Below are positions 14,133 to 22,362 of a stretch of 25,706 bases of DNA, piece after piece. The stretch comes from CAUZEO01 sp963578625 (GTDB taxonomy: Bacteria; Verrucomicrobiota; Kiritimatiellia; SLOV01): the NCBI GenBank assembly GCA_963578625.1, contig CAUZEO010000032.1, positions 1-25,706 on the forward strand. Direction: 5' to 3'. The notes beneath the pieces were generated by a model. That model was not told the origin of the DNA, did not search any database, and saw only the letters and a list, made by a program, of their open reading frames with translations. Position numbers and translations under genes: made by a program. Position 1 is the stretch's first letter, and each line of letters begins with the position of its first letter.

Positions 14133-14798
14133 ATGCCGGCGAAGCAGGTCACTGTGAAAGCATCGAACGCAGCCGGATGCGTGTTTACGCTGATGATCTT
14201 TGCGGCGGCGGCTTGGCTCTTGAAGGAGACCGGTGCGAATGTCCCGCTTTCGATCATCGTCTTCCTTTTGCTGGTCCTGCTGATCTATACCTTCAAGAAA
14301 CCGGGTGCAAGAACGCTGAATCAGATCGACCTCATGCCGGGGGAGGAATTCGAACACCTGGTTGCGCAGCTTCTGAAACGGCAGGGGTACCAGGCCGAGG
14401 TCACGAAGTCATCGGGTGATCTGGGTGTCGATGTTGTGGCGTGGCACGGGCAGGATCAAATCGCAGTGCAGGTGAAACGGCAGGAAAAACCGGTCTCCCG
14501 GCGCGCGGTGAGCGACGCGGTCGCGGGAATGCCCGCGTACGAATGCACCGCGGCAATGGTTGTAACCAACAACTATTTCACCGACGGGGCAAAGAGTCTC
14601 GCCGACCTTCACGGTTGCGAACTCGCGGACAGAGACACCCTTGCCCTCTGGATCGGCAAGCAGGGCGGGCCCTCCCTATGGCGAATCCTGATCGTGATTC
14701 TATTCACCCTGGCGTTCCTCTCGTTTTCGAAACGTGGCACGGGCATCCTGCCCGTGGCCCACAGAGCCTCGAGCACGGAACCGCGGGCAGATAATTAA
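14133..14798 (+). CDS. Membrane-anchored Mrr-type restriction endonuclease-like protein
   Basis: Two hydrophobic helices (about residues 14-30 and 38-53) precede an Mrr_cat-type nuclease domain: GEEFEHLVAQLLKRQGYQAEV, then SSGDLGVDVVAWHGQDQIAVQVKRQ, which supplies the D100 and Q113-x-K115 catalytic signature. A third hydrophobic segment lies at 183-198. The last 20 residues (RGTGILPVAHRASS...) are the translation of a dispersed hairpin repeat, not a conserved domain. I use ATG 14133; TTG 14082 and GTG 14112 are in-frame alternatives and none has a strong ribosome site. Such membrane-linked Mrr proteins may act on DNA or RNA at the membrane; their role is not known. The gene diverges from thrS. 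Confidence 0.82.
   Translation: MPAKQVTVKASNAAGCVFTLMIFAAAAWLLKETGANVPLSIIVFLLLVLLIYTFKKPGARTLNQIDLMPGEEFEHLVAQLLKRQGYQAEVTKSSGDLGVDVVAWHGQDQIAVQVKRQEKPVSRRAVSDAVAGMPAYECTAAMVVTNNYFTDGAKSLADLHGCELADRDTLALWIGKQGGPSLWRILIVILFTLAFLSFSKRGTGILPVAHRASSTEPRADN
14734..14756. repeat. Hairpin repeat CACGGGCA-TCC-TGCCCGTG, copy 1
   Basis: An 8-bp perfect stem with a short loop, preceded by GTGG. The same sequence, with one extra base in the loop, lies at 25597-25620. Here it lies inside the 3' end of the Mrr-like gene and encodes RGTGILPV. Confidence 0.75.
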
Positions 14799-14867
14799 AG
14801 ATCCAATTGACATCCCCTAGCACTGAAAGTGATGCTGTCTGCTTCATCGGCAGTCATGGGGGCCTCA

Positions 14868-15680
14868 ATGCGCTTACAGGGAAAAATTGCACTGATTACC
14901 GGCGGATCCCGGGGGATGGGGCGGGCGATTGCGATCGCGCTGGCGCGGGAAGGGGCTTTCGTGGCAGTGAATTACTATCCGGGCGCCGACGACGCGTTCG
15001 GCGACACCGCGGATGCGGCGGCGAATACCGTGAAGCGGGAAATTGAAGATCAGGGCGGGAAATGCCTGCTGGTGCCGGGCGACCTGGCGGACGAACAGGC
15101 CGCGGGAAAACTGGTTGCCGACACCGCGGCACACTTCGGCGGCCTCGACATCCTGGTCTGCAACGCGGGGATCTGTCCGATGAAGGAGTTTCTGGATATC
15201 TCTGTTGAGGTGTTTGACCGGATGCACGCGGTCAATCTACGAGGCCACTTCGTTTGTTGCCAGGAAGCGGCCCGTGTCATGATTGAGCAGGGTCGGGGCG
15301 GGCGGATCATCGCCGTCAGTTCTATCTCCGCCCGGCTGGGTGGTGAACACCAGGCTCACTATTGTCCGACGAAAAGCGGGCTTCATTCACTGATGCAAAG
15401 CATGTCCATTGCGCTCGGCCCGCATGGCATCACCTGCAACTCGGTCGGGCCCGGAGAGATCGATACCGATATGAACCGGGTCATTCCCGGATTCGAGGAA
15501 TACTGGGACTACCTGAAGCAGGTCCTGCCCCTGCGGCGGGTTGGCCGGCCCGAGGAGGTGGCGGACGTGGTGGTTTTCTTTGCCGGCAACGATTCACGGT
15601 ATGTAACAGGTCAACTGTTGATGGTGGACGGAGGATTTGTCACGCTGCCGCTAAGCCCCGCGGAAGGGGGAACAACGTAA
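14868..15680 (+). CDS. SDR-family sugar dehydrogenase, probably L-rhamnose 1-dehydrogenase-like
   Basis: The 270-residue protein is a classical short-chain dehydrogenase. It has TGGSRGMG at 11-18 for the cofactor, NAG at 99-101, catalytic S152, and Y165-x3-K169 in HYCPTKSG, plus the C-terminal VTGQLLMVDGGFV. I start at ATG 14868 because the family fold begins there (MRLQGKIALITGG). Upstream ATGs at 14829 and 14856 only add an unconserved leader. The segment GGEHQAHYCPTKSGLHSLMQ with SMSIALGPHGITCNSVGPG closely recalls L-rhamnose and related sugar 1-dehydrogenases. The lactonase gene 22 bp downstream fits oxidation of a sugar to its lactone followed by hydrolysis. The exact substrate is inference. 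A perfect TTGACA lies at 14807-14812 but lacks a good -10 partner. Confidence 0.87.
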   Translation: MRLQGKIALITGGSRGMGRAIAIALAREGAFVAVNYYPGADDAFGDTADAAANTVKREIEDQGGKCLLVPGDLADEQAAGKLVADTAAHFGGLDILVCNAGICPMKEFLDISVEVFDRMHAVNLRGHFVCCQEAARVMIEQGRGGRIIAVSSISARLGGEHQAHYCPTKSGLHSLMQSMSIALGPHGITCNSVGPGEIDTDMNRVIPGFEEYWDYLKQVLPLRRVGRPEEVADVVVFFAGNDSRYVTGQLLMVDGGFVTLPLSPAEGGTT

Positions 15681-15702
15681 GAGAGCGCAAAAGGAGAACG
15701 TA

Positions 15703-16575
15703 ATGGGAATTGAAGCGGAACTGGTATTGGATGCACGGGCCGACATTGGCGAAGGATCGATTTGGCACGATGGTCTGCTCTACTGGGTCGATATCTCCGC
15801 CGGCAAAGTTTTCATGTATGATCCGGCCGCCGGCACGAACCGGGAGATTATGGTTGGACAGATGGTCGGAACCGTTGTCCCGCGGGAGCAGGGCGGACTG
15901 GCGGTGGCGGTAAAGGAAGGGTTCGCGCTGTTGGATCCTGAGTCCGGGAAGGTAACGCACCTGCATAATCCGGAAGCCGGCAATACCTTGAATCGAATGA
16001 ACGACGGAAAGTGCGATCCCGCCGGCCGGTTCTGGGCCGGGACCATGAATATCGCGGAGGATCAGGCGACCGGAAGCCTCTACTGTATGGATACCGATCA
16101 TGCCGTGCACCGGCGGTTGGAGAACCTGACCGTCGCGAACGGGATCGTTTGGAGTAGCGATGCCAGGACGATGTACTATATCGACTCCGCGACCAGCCGA
16201 GTCGATGCTTTCGATTTCGATTTGGATAGCGGCGAGATTTCCAATCAGCGCACGGCGATTTCGGTGCCGCTGGAGCTTGGCTGGCCCGACGGAATGGCCA
16301 TCGACGAAGACGACAACGTATGGGTCGCCATGTGGCAAGGCAGTGCGGTCACGCACTGGGATCCGCGAACCGGAAAACAGTTGGGTGCAATCGAAGTGCC
16401 TGCTTCACAAATAACGTCCTGTGCCTTTGGCGGGCCGAACTTGGACGAGCTTTACATTACCTCCGCCCGCTACAAACTGAATGAGGATCAACTACGCAGC
16501 GAGCCGCACGCCGGCGGACTGTTCAAGGTCGCGCCCGGCGTACGAGGCGTTCCCGCGTTCACATTCAAAGGGTAA
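15703..16575 (+). CDS. SMP-30/gluconolactonase-family sugar lactonase
   Basis: The 290-residue six-bladed propeller has the metal-binding and catalytic residues of the family: E17 in GEGSIWH, N100 in RMNDGKCDPAGRFWAGTM, N146 in VANGIVW and D196 in GWPDGMAID. The end AGGLFKVAPGVRGVPAFTF is also typical. It hydrolyses aldonolactones. A good ribosome site AAAGGAG precedes the ATG at 15703. The gene is 22 bp after the dehydrogenase and almost certainly in one transcript with it. Together they suggest the first two steps of a non-phosphorylating oxidative pathway. The later enzymes (dehydratase, aldolase or hydrolase) are not in this window. Confidence 0.92.
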   Translation: MGIEAELVLDARADIGEGSIWHDGLLYWVDISAGKVFMYDPAAGTNREIMVGQMVGTVVPREQGGLAVAVKEGFALLDPESGKVTHLHNPEAGNTLNRMNDGKCDPAGRFWAGTMNIAEDQATGSLYCMDTDHAVHRRLENLTVANGIVWSSDARTMYYIDSATSRVDAFDFDLDSGEISNQRTAISVPLELGWPDGMAIDEDDNVWVAMWQGSAVTHWDPRTGKQLGAIEVPASQITSCAFGGPNLDELYITSARYKLNEDQLRSEPHAGGLFKVAPGVRGVPAFTFKG

Positions 16576-16576
16576 C

Positions 16577-16693
16577 ACCGCCATAGAGGAGCTGTTTATC
16601 CACTATGGCGCCGCCGATCTGCATTGCTCGGTGGCCACGGTGAAGGTCGCGGAACTCCGCGACCACTTGCTGAATTCCTGCCGCGGAACCTAA
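16577..16693 (+). pseudogene. C-terminal scrap of a GH130-like glycoside phosphorylase
   Basis: Right after the lactonase stop, in another frame, the sequence reads EELFIHYGAADLHCSVATVK, VAELRDHLLNSC and a TAA at 16691-16693. The YYGAAD-x-AT-x-L block followed by an amphipathic helix is how GH130 mannosyl phosphorylases usually end. Nothing of the 300-odd upstream residues remains. The stop overlaps by a few bases the end of the convergent large gene. The short palindrome at 16645-16664 lies within this coding remnant. Confidence 0.45.
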
Positions 16694-19600
16694 CGAACGA
16701 TCAGCGAAGTACCTTTTCCTTGCGGCGGGCCCACCCTGACAATCGATTCCCCTTCGGGCACGTCGATCATGACGAACGTCGAACCCCCATAGGCCGTTGG
16801 CGTGGCAGTGGCCTGTACGTCGTCCACGAATACCTGGGTTGATGGGTTGGGACGGTACACCAGGATCTCGCTTGGATACTCGGCGGACACGGTCAGGGTG
16901 TAATTTTCCCCGTTTTGATAGAACGGGCCGTTGATCGAGCTGCCCAGCGTTTCGGGAAGCAGCAAATTGACAAGCTGTCCTTCCATGGAAAAGAACACCG
17001 CCGGCACCTGGGTTACGGAGATCATGCGTGTCCGTTCCGAAACCAGGTTCGGGACCGAAACAGAAATTCGATCCAGGAACGATCCGGGCGGAAGGACTGT
17101 CGCATTGCGGTTATCCTGGTTGTTGTTCTGCGTGGCATAGGTTGTGAAAAGCAGTTCCCAGTTCTCGGGCTGGGCGCCCCCCTGCTTCGGATAGGCAATC
17201 GGATCCCTCGGGTCATGTTGCCAGACAAAGGTTCGATAGGACGGGGAGAGCCCCATTCGCGCCGCGTCCGCGGTGAGCGTCGGGCTGGCCGTGCCGCCGT
17301 GGTTCAGGGCGGTAAGAATATGCGCCGGCCCCATTCTGAACGCCGCGGCCTGGATCGGGGTGGTGAAGTTGTTCCACCAGGCGGGGTCGAGGTCCACGTC
17401 CGCCCAGGTTGCGCGGAACATCTCGAAGGCCGTGTCGTAGTAGGCAATCCACTGCGAGTTCATGGCGTCGCGGTCGAGAACGCCGAACGGGTCATGCCAC
17501 AGGGACACCGGATTGTAGCCGCACTGCGCCGTGCCCATGCACAGGGCCAGCACCACATTGATGTAATCTTCGTAGTTGTTCGGCCCGCTCCCCGCGTTGA
17601 CGGTCCAGTAAAGGGGAATCATCATCTGCCCGGGCCGCATTTCGATCCGGCGGATCATCAGCGGCTCGGCAAAATTGCGCCAGCCGGCCCAGGTGCCGTA
17701 ATTGCCGATACTCTCCCAATAGGAAATGTCCTGCATGCCGTCCCAACTCGAGCAGTTCGCCCAGTAAATCCCGCCACTGTCGCGGGCGATCTGCGCGAGA
17801 CCGTTTCTCATGGTGACGGAGTCCTCCGTTTGCCGGACGATGCAGTTGGGCCAGTCGATTATCGGGCCCTGCGCGTTCCAGTCGCTGTAAATAACCTGCG
17901 TGTCATAATAAATCGCCTGCAGGTTGTGGCGCTGGAGAATCCAGTTGATGTAATCCGAACTGAAATTCGCGTAGAAGTAAAATGGACTCCACCCGCTGGG
18001 CGCCATGTTGCCGAACTTGTTTTTCAGGAACCATTGGGGCACCCCGGCGGCGGTCAGAGAGTTCACGTTGATGTGCTGCGGGGAGTCGTACCACCCGGAG
18101 AGGACCCGGGGACGTGCCGCCTTGCCGTTGACGATTGCGTTCTTGATGTTGATCGCGTTGTGCGTTCCGGCCCCTGGGCCTTCGGCCTGATGCAATACGG
18201 CCCCGTTGCCGACCGGGTGATCCGGATAGTACAGGTCGCGGAACCCCATGGAGAATTTCCCGATATACTCCTTGGAACGAACCCGCGAGTAGAAGAATTC
18301 CATGTCGTCCTGATTCGCGACAAACGACTGCTCGTACCGCCGCACCAAATTGACCGGCGCCACCGGTTCGACCCGGTTTTCGGCCTCGTACTCGGGCAAC
18401 GTTATGTATTCCTGATGATAGGTGACGCGGTCGCCGGTGAACAGGTGGAACCGCTGTGTGGCTGTCTGGGTTTCCGGATCGCCGGTGCTCTTAATGAAGG
18501 TGGCGAACCACGAGAGGTCCCAGCCATCGGTGGTGACGAAACTTGGATGCTCTACGTACCCCAACGGTTTCACGCACCGGCCGTTGGCGGTGAACCAGTA
18601 GTGGGAGAGTCCCTGGTCGGTCGATGTGTTGACCGCGGTGAACTCGGCCTGCGACCACGCATCGGCCGTCCCGATGATTCCGCCCGCGGCGGCGTACTGG
18701 ATCGGCGTGGTTACGCTGTCGGCCGAGTAGACGCTGTAGTGCGGTCCGTCCCGGCTGTAGAAGAGGCTGTATACACAATTGCTGTCCCGGAATGTTGTGT
18801 CCAGACGGGATCGGGATACGATGTGCAGCAGGGTCTTGGTCGCCAGGTTTCCGGTTGCGGTGATTTGTTTGTCGAGTGCCCGGGTCTCTCCCTGGATGTC
18901 ACCGAACGTGTACCGCTTGTTCAACTCGATGCCCGGCAGGTCCGGATTCTGGCACACGAAAGTCAACTCCGTTGCGCCGGTGGTGACCTGCGAGACCACG
19001 TCGAATCGTTCATCCGCTTCCCAGTCTTCATAGGTGGGCAATGGATTCTGCGGATCGCCGGGTTCGGTTTCGATGAAATAGATATCATGACCCCAGCTCA
19101 CCAGCGCCTGGCCCTGCCCGCTATAGACGCCCGCAAGGCCGCCGCTTGCGGCATCGATGGCCGCCACCACGCCCTCGGCTGAAAACCAATAGTAGTTTCC
19201 GATCAGCGTAGGTCCGTCTGCAAGGCCGCCCGGTACCGCGCCCGCGTGTGTCCACCCCCACGGTTCGTTGTCGGTCACGACGGCAATGACGTTGGGAGTG
19301 GAAAGCGCACCATAGCCCGGATCCGTGCTGCCGACGGTGTGCGTGATGGTGGAACGGTGATGGCCTGTTTCTAAGTCGCCATCGTCGATGGCCTCGATCG
19401 TGACCGGCTTCGGAGTGCTCCAGTCGGACGGCGTGAACGTGATGTTGACCGGGTTTCCACCCCCGGCGTTGTTCGCCTCGGTCTCGGCATCGGGGTCCAC
19501 GGTGACCACCACGTTGTGGGTGGGTTGAATCGTCAGAACCAGCGTGTAGTCATCCGAACTGGGCTGCTGCTCGTCGACCTCGGTGCCGCCCTGGCTTTCG

Positions 19601-20742
19601 GCGATGATAACGGCGTATTCGTTGTCGGTCACGGTCGCGAGGACGGAAGGGATGAGAAGTTGATCGAATGCCGAGTCTCCGCTGGACGAACTGTGCGCGA
19701 TCGTTGAGACGTGAATTCCCTCCGGGTCGCTGTCGTCGACTGCCGTGACCGTAACCGTTTGCGGATCGTCCCAGGCGCCGGTCAGGAACGTGAGCACGAC
19801 CGGGTTCCCCGCGCCGTTGCTGTTGACTTCCGTTTGATCGTCAGGATCCACCGTGACCAGTACATTTGCCGACGGTGCGAAGGAAAGTACGACGTCATAG
19901 GAATCTGAACCCGGGCCCTCGGCGACATCGGTGGATCCTCCGGTTTCCGTGATCACGACCGGGCTCGGGAAGAGGTCGAAGATCTCCGACTGCGAGAGTG
20001 CATGGTTGTAGACTCGGACATCGTCGATGCCTCCCTTGAACCACTCGACGTTTGCGGAGTTTGATCCAATATACGCGGGGTTTGTTCCGCTCGTGCCGAT
20101 CGATCCGCTCCTGGGCGTACTGCCGATTTCCACGCCATCGGAATACACCCGCATAAATGATCCGTCGTAGGTCGCCGTGATCAGGTGCCAATTGCCGTCC
20201 AGGTAGTCGTTTGCCAGGATCGTCGGACGCAGCTCGTCGTAGCCTCCGATGTTCAACCCGAACGAGATGAAACCGCGGCGGTCAAACATGAGCAGGTGGC
20301 GGTTGCTGCCGTCCTCTTTGCGATAGATCTGGCGATGCGGGCTCAGATCGGCCGGTTTCACCCAGGCGCTGATCGTGATTTGGCTCGACGGCTTCAAGGC
20401 CGAGTGGTGCGGAATGGAAACCGTTTGGCCGATGCCGTCGAGGTCGATGGCCTGGTCGATGATGCCGGAAAAGTACGACGGACTGCCGATCGTCGAGCCG
20501 TGATTCGACCCGGCGCTGTCGTTCGCGTTGCCTTCGAGTTGCCAGTGGCCGACCAGGGCGGCGTTGGATGAGATGCAGAAAGCCGAAACAAACAATGCCA
20601 GGAGATGCGGCGCTGTTGCTGCTATTCTATTCGTCTCCTTTGTTTTGATGGGTTCCCTTATTTCCTTTTCAAATCCCCGCCCTCCCGACCCTTTCGGGAG
20701 GGCGGGGATCTTTCGCCATTTAATGATGGAAGTTCGGTGCAT
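16690..20742 (-). CDS. Large exported LamG, Calx-beta-like and putative hydrolase protein
   Basis: The maximal frame is 1350 codons from the only in-frame ATG at 20742. The first 39 residues run through a 16-bp hairpin and look non-coding (IPALPKGSGGRGFEK). A likelier N-terminus is about residue 40, where a signal peptide begins (AATAPHLLALFVSAFCISSNA), preceded by AAAGGAG but with ATA rather than a usual start codon. Residues 62-258 are a LamG/concanavalin-like domain (ISAWVKPADLSPHRQIYRKE; VEWFKGGIDDVRVYNHALS). About 262-375 and 377-490 are two Calx-beta-like repeats ending VTDNE. The remaining 860 residues have barrel-like strands (NLQAIYYDTQVIYSDWN, GIYWANCSSWDG, MMIPLYWTVN) and a beta-rich end. 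I do not recognise a named enzyme family; a polysaccharide-active hydrolase is inferred. Confidence 0.8.
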   Translation of the reverse strand: MHRTSIIKWRKIPALPKGSGGRGFEKEIREPIKTKETNRIAATAPHLLALFVSAFCISSNAALVGHWQLEGNANDSAGSNHGSTIGSPSYFSGIIDQAIDLDGIGQTVSIPHHSALKPSSQITISAWVKPADLSPHRQIYRKEDGSNRHLLMFDRRGFISFGLNIGGYDELRPTILANDYLDGNWHLITATYDGSFMRVYSDGVEIGSTPRSGSIGTSGTNPAYIGSNSANVEWFKGGIDDVRVYNHALSQSEIFDLFPSPVVITETGGSTDVAEGPGSDSYDVVLSFAPSANVLVTVDPDDQTEVNSNGAGNPVVLTFLTGAWDDPQTVTVTAVDDSDPEGIHVSTIAHSSSSGDSAFDQLLIPSVLATVTDNEYAVIIAESQGGTEVDEQQPSSDDYTLVLTIQPTHNVVVTVDPDAETEANNAGGGNPVNITFTPSDWSTPKPVTIEAIDDGDLETGHHRSTITHTVGSTDPGYGALSTPNVIAVVTDNEPWGWTHAGAVPGGLADGPTLIGNYYWFSAEGVVAAIDAASGGLAGVYSGQGQALVSWGHDIYFIETEPGDPQNPLPTYEDWEADERFDVVSQVTTGATELTFVCQNPDLPGIELNKRYTFGDIQGETRALDKQITATGNLATKTLLHIVSRSRLDTTFRDSNCVYSLFYSRDGPHYSVYSADSVTTPIQYAAAGGIIGTADAWSQAEFTAVNTSTDQGLSHYWFTANGRCVKPLGYVEHPSFVTTDGWDLSWFATFIKSTGDPETQTATQRFHLFTGDRVTYHQEYITLPEYEAENRVEPVAPVNLVRRYEQSFVANQDDMEFFYSRVRSKEYIGKFSMGFRDLYYPDHPVGNGAVLHQAEGPGAGTHNAINIKNAIVNGKAARPRVLSGWYDSPQHINVNSLTAAGVPQWFLKNKFGNMAPSGWSPFYFYANFSSDYINWILQRHNLQAIYYDTQVIYSDWNAQGPIIDWPNCIVRQTEDSVTMRNGLAQIARDSGGIYWANCSSWDGMQDISYWESIGNYGTWAGWRNFAEPLMIRRIEMRPGQMMIPLYWTVNAGSGPNNYEDYINVVLALCMGTAQCGYNPVSLWHDPFGVLDRDAMNSQWIAYYDTAFEMFRATWADVDLDPAWWNNFTTPIQAAAFRMGPAHILTALNHGGTASPTLTADAARMGLSPSYRTFVWQHDPRDPIAYPKQGGAQPENWELLFTTYATQNNNQDNRNATVLPPGSFLDRISVSVPNLVSERTRMISVTQVPAVFFSMEGQLVNLLLPETLGSSINGPFYQNGENYTLTVSAEYPSEILVYRPNPSTQVFVDDVQATATPTAYGGSTFVMIDVPEGESIVRVGPPQGKGTSLIVR
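20673..20709 (-). terminator. Strong hairpin between the two exported-protein genes
   Basis: A perfect 16-bp stem (arms 20673-20688 and 20694-20709, CCCCGCCCTCCCGA type) with a 5-base loop. On the minus strand it starts 39 bases after the stop of the upstream gene and is followed only by a short ATTTG, so it is a weak intrinsic terminator at best. It may act as a transcript-end stabiliser or partial terminator. It lies inside the nominal first 25 codons of the large downstream ORF. Confidence 0.6.
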
Positions 20743-20747
20743 GCCGC

Positions 20748-21794
20748 TTATTGGCTTACCTTCACTCTGAACGTTGTCGTCCCATCGATTCCGCCAACCG
20801 CATAATTCTGAAGCGTCCCGTCACCCGGCAGATCCACCAGGCCCAGCACATCCTGCCAGGGGCCTGCGGTTGGATCGAGTACGGACTGAATGGTGTACAA
20901 CCGGCCGCCGACCGTCTCCACGCTGACTTCAAGCTGTCCCCCGACGAGGTTTAACGCCGCCTCGAGCAGGGACGCTGAATCCGTTGGGGACGTCCCGGCA
21001 AAAACTTCGTCCCCGTCCTCCATTTGATCGTCGTCCGAGTCCGGATTGGAGATCGACGTGCCGTACAGCTTCATCTCGTCCAGGTCGGCCAATCCGTCGG
21101 CGTCGGCGTCGGTGTCGAGCCCTTCGGTGGTGACGCTTATGTCATCGAAGTAGCTCGTCCCTTCCGATGTGAGTTCCACCGCGTTGATTGCGTCGACATC
21201 GTCGTCCTTGAAGCCGAGTCCGGTGGCAAGCGGAGCGCCGTCAATCCAGACGTCGTAGATGTTTGCCGTGAAATCCTGGCGGATGCTCACGCGGACGAAC
21301 TGGTTCGTCCGCAGCGGATCCAACACGGACACATAGCTTCCTCCCCCGGCGCCGTTTCCGTCCAGCGCCCAGATCCCGTTGGACGCGTTGCAGAAGACAA
21401 CACTGCTGGCTTTGCCGGTCGGTACCAACGGTGCGCTGACGGAACCCAGCGTTTGCAAAAAAACATCCGTCCAGATGACGTTGTTACTTGCGCTTACCGC
21501 AACCTCCGCAAAGCTGTCGGCGCCCATCTCCACCGACTGCGCGCCCAGCGACGGTGTCGTTGCATCCACGGCGACAGCGCCGGCGTGAACGGTCCAGCTT
21601 CCGCCGGAGCCCTGTCCGTCGATGTCGCCTGCCGCGTAAGGTGGCGCGTCGGTCGACTCGAAACTTGTGAGGAAGGGAAGGGTTTCAGCGGCCCGGATTG
21701 ACTCGGCAGGCAAGGCCAAAAATATTGCGGACGTGAAGACGCAGACAGCCGGTCGAAAAACGACCTTTACTAGCCACTGTTCATTTTTGTTCAA
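20748..21794 (-). CDS. Exported protein with calcium-type DxDxDG motifs and PVC-type C-terminal module
   Basis: The 348-residue frame starts at TTG 21794; an in-frame TAA eight codons upstream and no ATG near the signal make this the best available start. A signal peptide (VVFRPAVCVFTSAIFLALPA) precedes a jelly-roll-like beta domain (FESTDAPPYAAGDIDGQGSG, SYFDDISVTTEG). Next comes a short TSP3-like stretch, DTDADADGLADLDEMKLYGT and NPDSDDDQMEDGDEV, and a final domain YTIQSVLDPTAGPWQDVLGL ending FRVKVSQ. That ending is a common C-terminal module of exported verrucomicrobial proteins. It lies just upstream of the large LamG protein gene on the same strand, with the hairpin between them. Function is unknown; surface binding is inferred. 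Confidence 0.82.
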   Translation of the reverse strand: MNKNEQWLVKVVFRPAVCVFTSAIFLALPAESIRAAETLPFLTSFESTDAPPYAAGDIDGQGSGGSWTVHAGAVAVDATTPSLGAQSVEMGADSFAEVAVSASNNVIWTDVFLQTLGSVSAPLVPTGKASSVVFCNASNGIWALDGNGAGGGSYVSVLDPLRTNQFVRVSIRQDFTANIYDVWIDGAPLATGLGFKDDDVDAINAVELTSEGTSYFDDISVTTEGLDTDADADGLADLDEMKLYGTSISNPDSDDDQMEDGDEVFAGTSPTDSASLLEAALNLVGGQLEVSVETVGGRLYTIQSVLDPTAGPWQDVLGLVDLPGDGTLQNYAVGGIDGTTTFRVKVSQ

Positions 21795-22158
21795 GCGAAT
21801 TACGAAACCCCAACTTTATGAAGAACTCCAAGCGCCCGACCGCAACGGAATAATAAGTAACACACAGGAAATTCATTGTCAATTTTTCCCGTTGCGCGCT
21901 GCGGAACCCTGGCGATGCAAAAGAGGATGTATTTGAACCGCCCCCGTAGCTTGGGCTTCCAAGCCCGAGCTGTGCAAGGGTAAGGTCATGAAGGCGCGAA
22001 TGGGTAGAGCCGTCGCTACCCGAAACAACTGCGGAAGGTGCATGGAATGGCGGCACGCCGGCCGCCGCCACGACAATGTCGGGAATGTCATTCCCGTTCA
22101 CATCACCGACCTGGTCGACCGCGAGGCCGAGGAAGATCAACTCGTCCGAGCCATTCAT
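21781..22158 (-). pseudogene. FG-GAP repeat fragment fused to a dispersed repeat
   Basis: Minus-strand translation from ATG 22158 gives GLAVDQVGDVNGNDIPDIVV, AAAGVP and SAVVSGSDGS, one FG-GAP/integrin-alpha-like calcium repeat of about 45 residues. It then runs straight into the dispersed 64-bp repeat (STHSRLHDLTLAQLGLGSPS) and ends in low-confidence sequence that overlaps the start of the next gene. Normal FG-GAP proteins carry several such repeats and a signal peptide, so this is a remnant, though it might be expressed as a short peptide. Confidence 0.5.
21947..22010 (+). repeat. Dispersed 62-64 bp repeat, copy 2
   Basis: It matches the minus-strand copy at 6742-6681 over its whole length (TAGCTTGGGCTTCC... 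to ...GAATGGGTAGAGC). Here the hairpin AGCTTGGGCT/AGCCCGAGCT is complete, with one G-T pair. Confidence 0.85.
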
Positions 22159-22173
22159 CTTTAGCTCTGCGCT

Positions 22174-22322
22174 CGGGGCTTCGCTACATGGGCCGGACCC
22201 GCCTACAGTTATTTGCGCAGCAATTCGGGCAGGTACCCGTGCTGCTGCATTTGGCTCCGGTTGCCGCCTGCGGGCGGGATACCCGCGCGGCGTATGCGCT
22301 TGACCATTGGATCAACCGGTAG
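22174..22322 (+). other. Unassigned coding-like tail ahead of the CBM9 gene
   Basis: The plus strand reads RTRLQLFAQQFGQVPVLLHL, APVAACGRDTRAAYALDHWI, NR and stop TAG. It resembles a gene end by composition only; I do not recognise it. It could equally be chance, since it overlaps a GC-rich spacer. Confidence 0.2.
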
Positions 22323-22362
22323 AGAATACCACGTACGCGCCTCAAGAAGGAAGGAACGCACC

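Noticed and set aside
16645..16664. GGTCGCGGA/TCCGCGACC palindrome as a bidirectional terminator
   Set aside because: There is no T-run on either side and it is explained as codons for VAELRD in the GH130-like remnant.
16915..19182. Long plus-strand ORF of 755 codons antisense to the LamG protein
   Set aside because: It is the mirror of a well-formed coding frame in GC-rich DNA, rich in Arg, Val, Gly and Pro without domain pattern.
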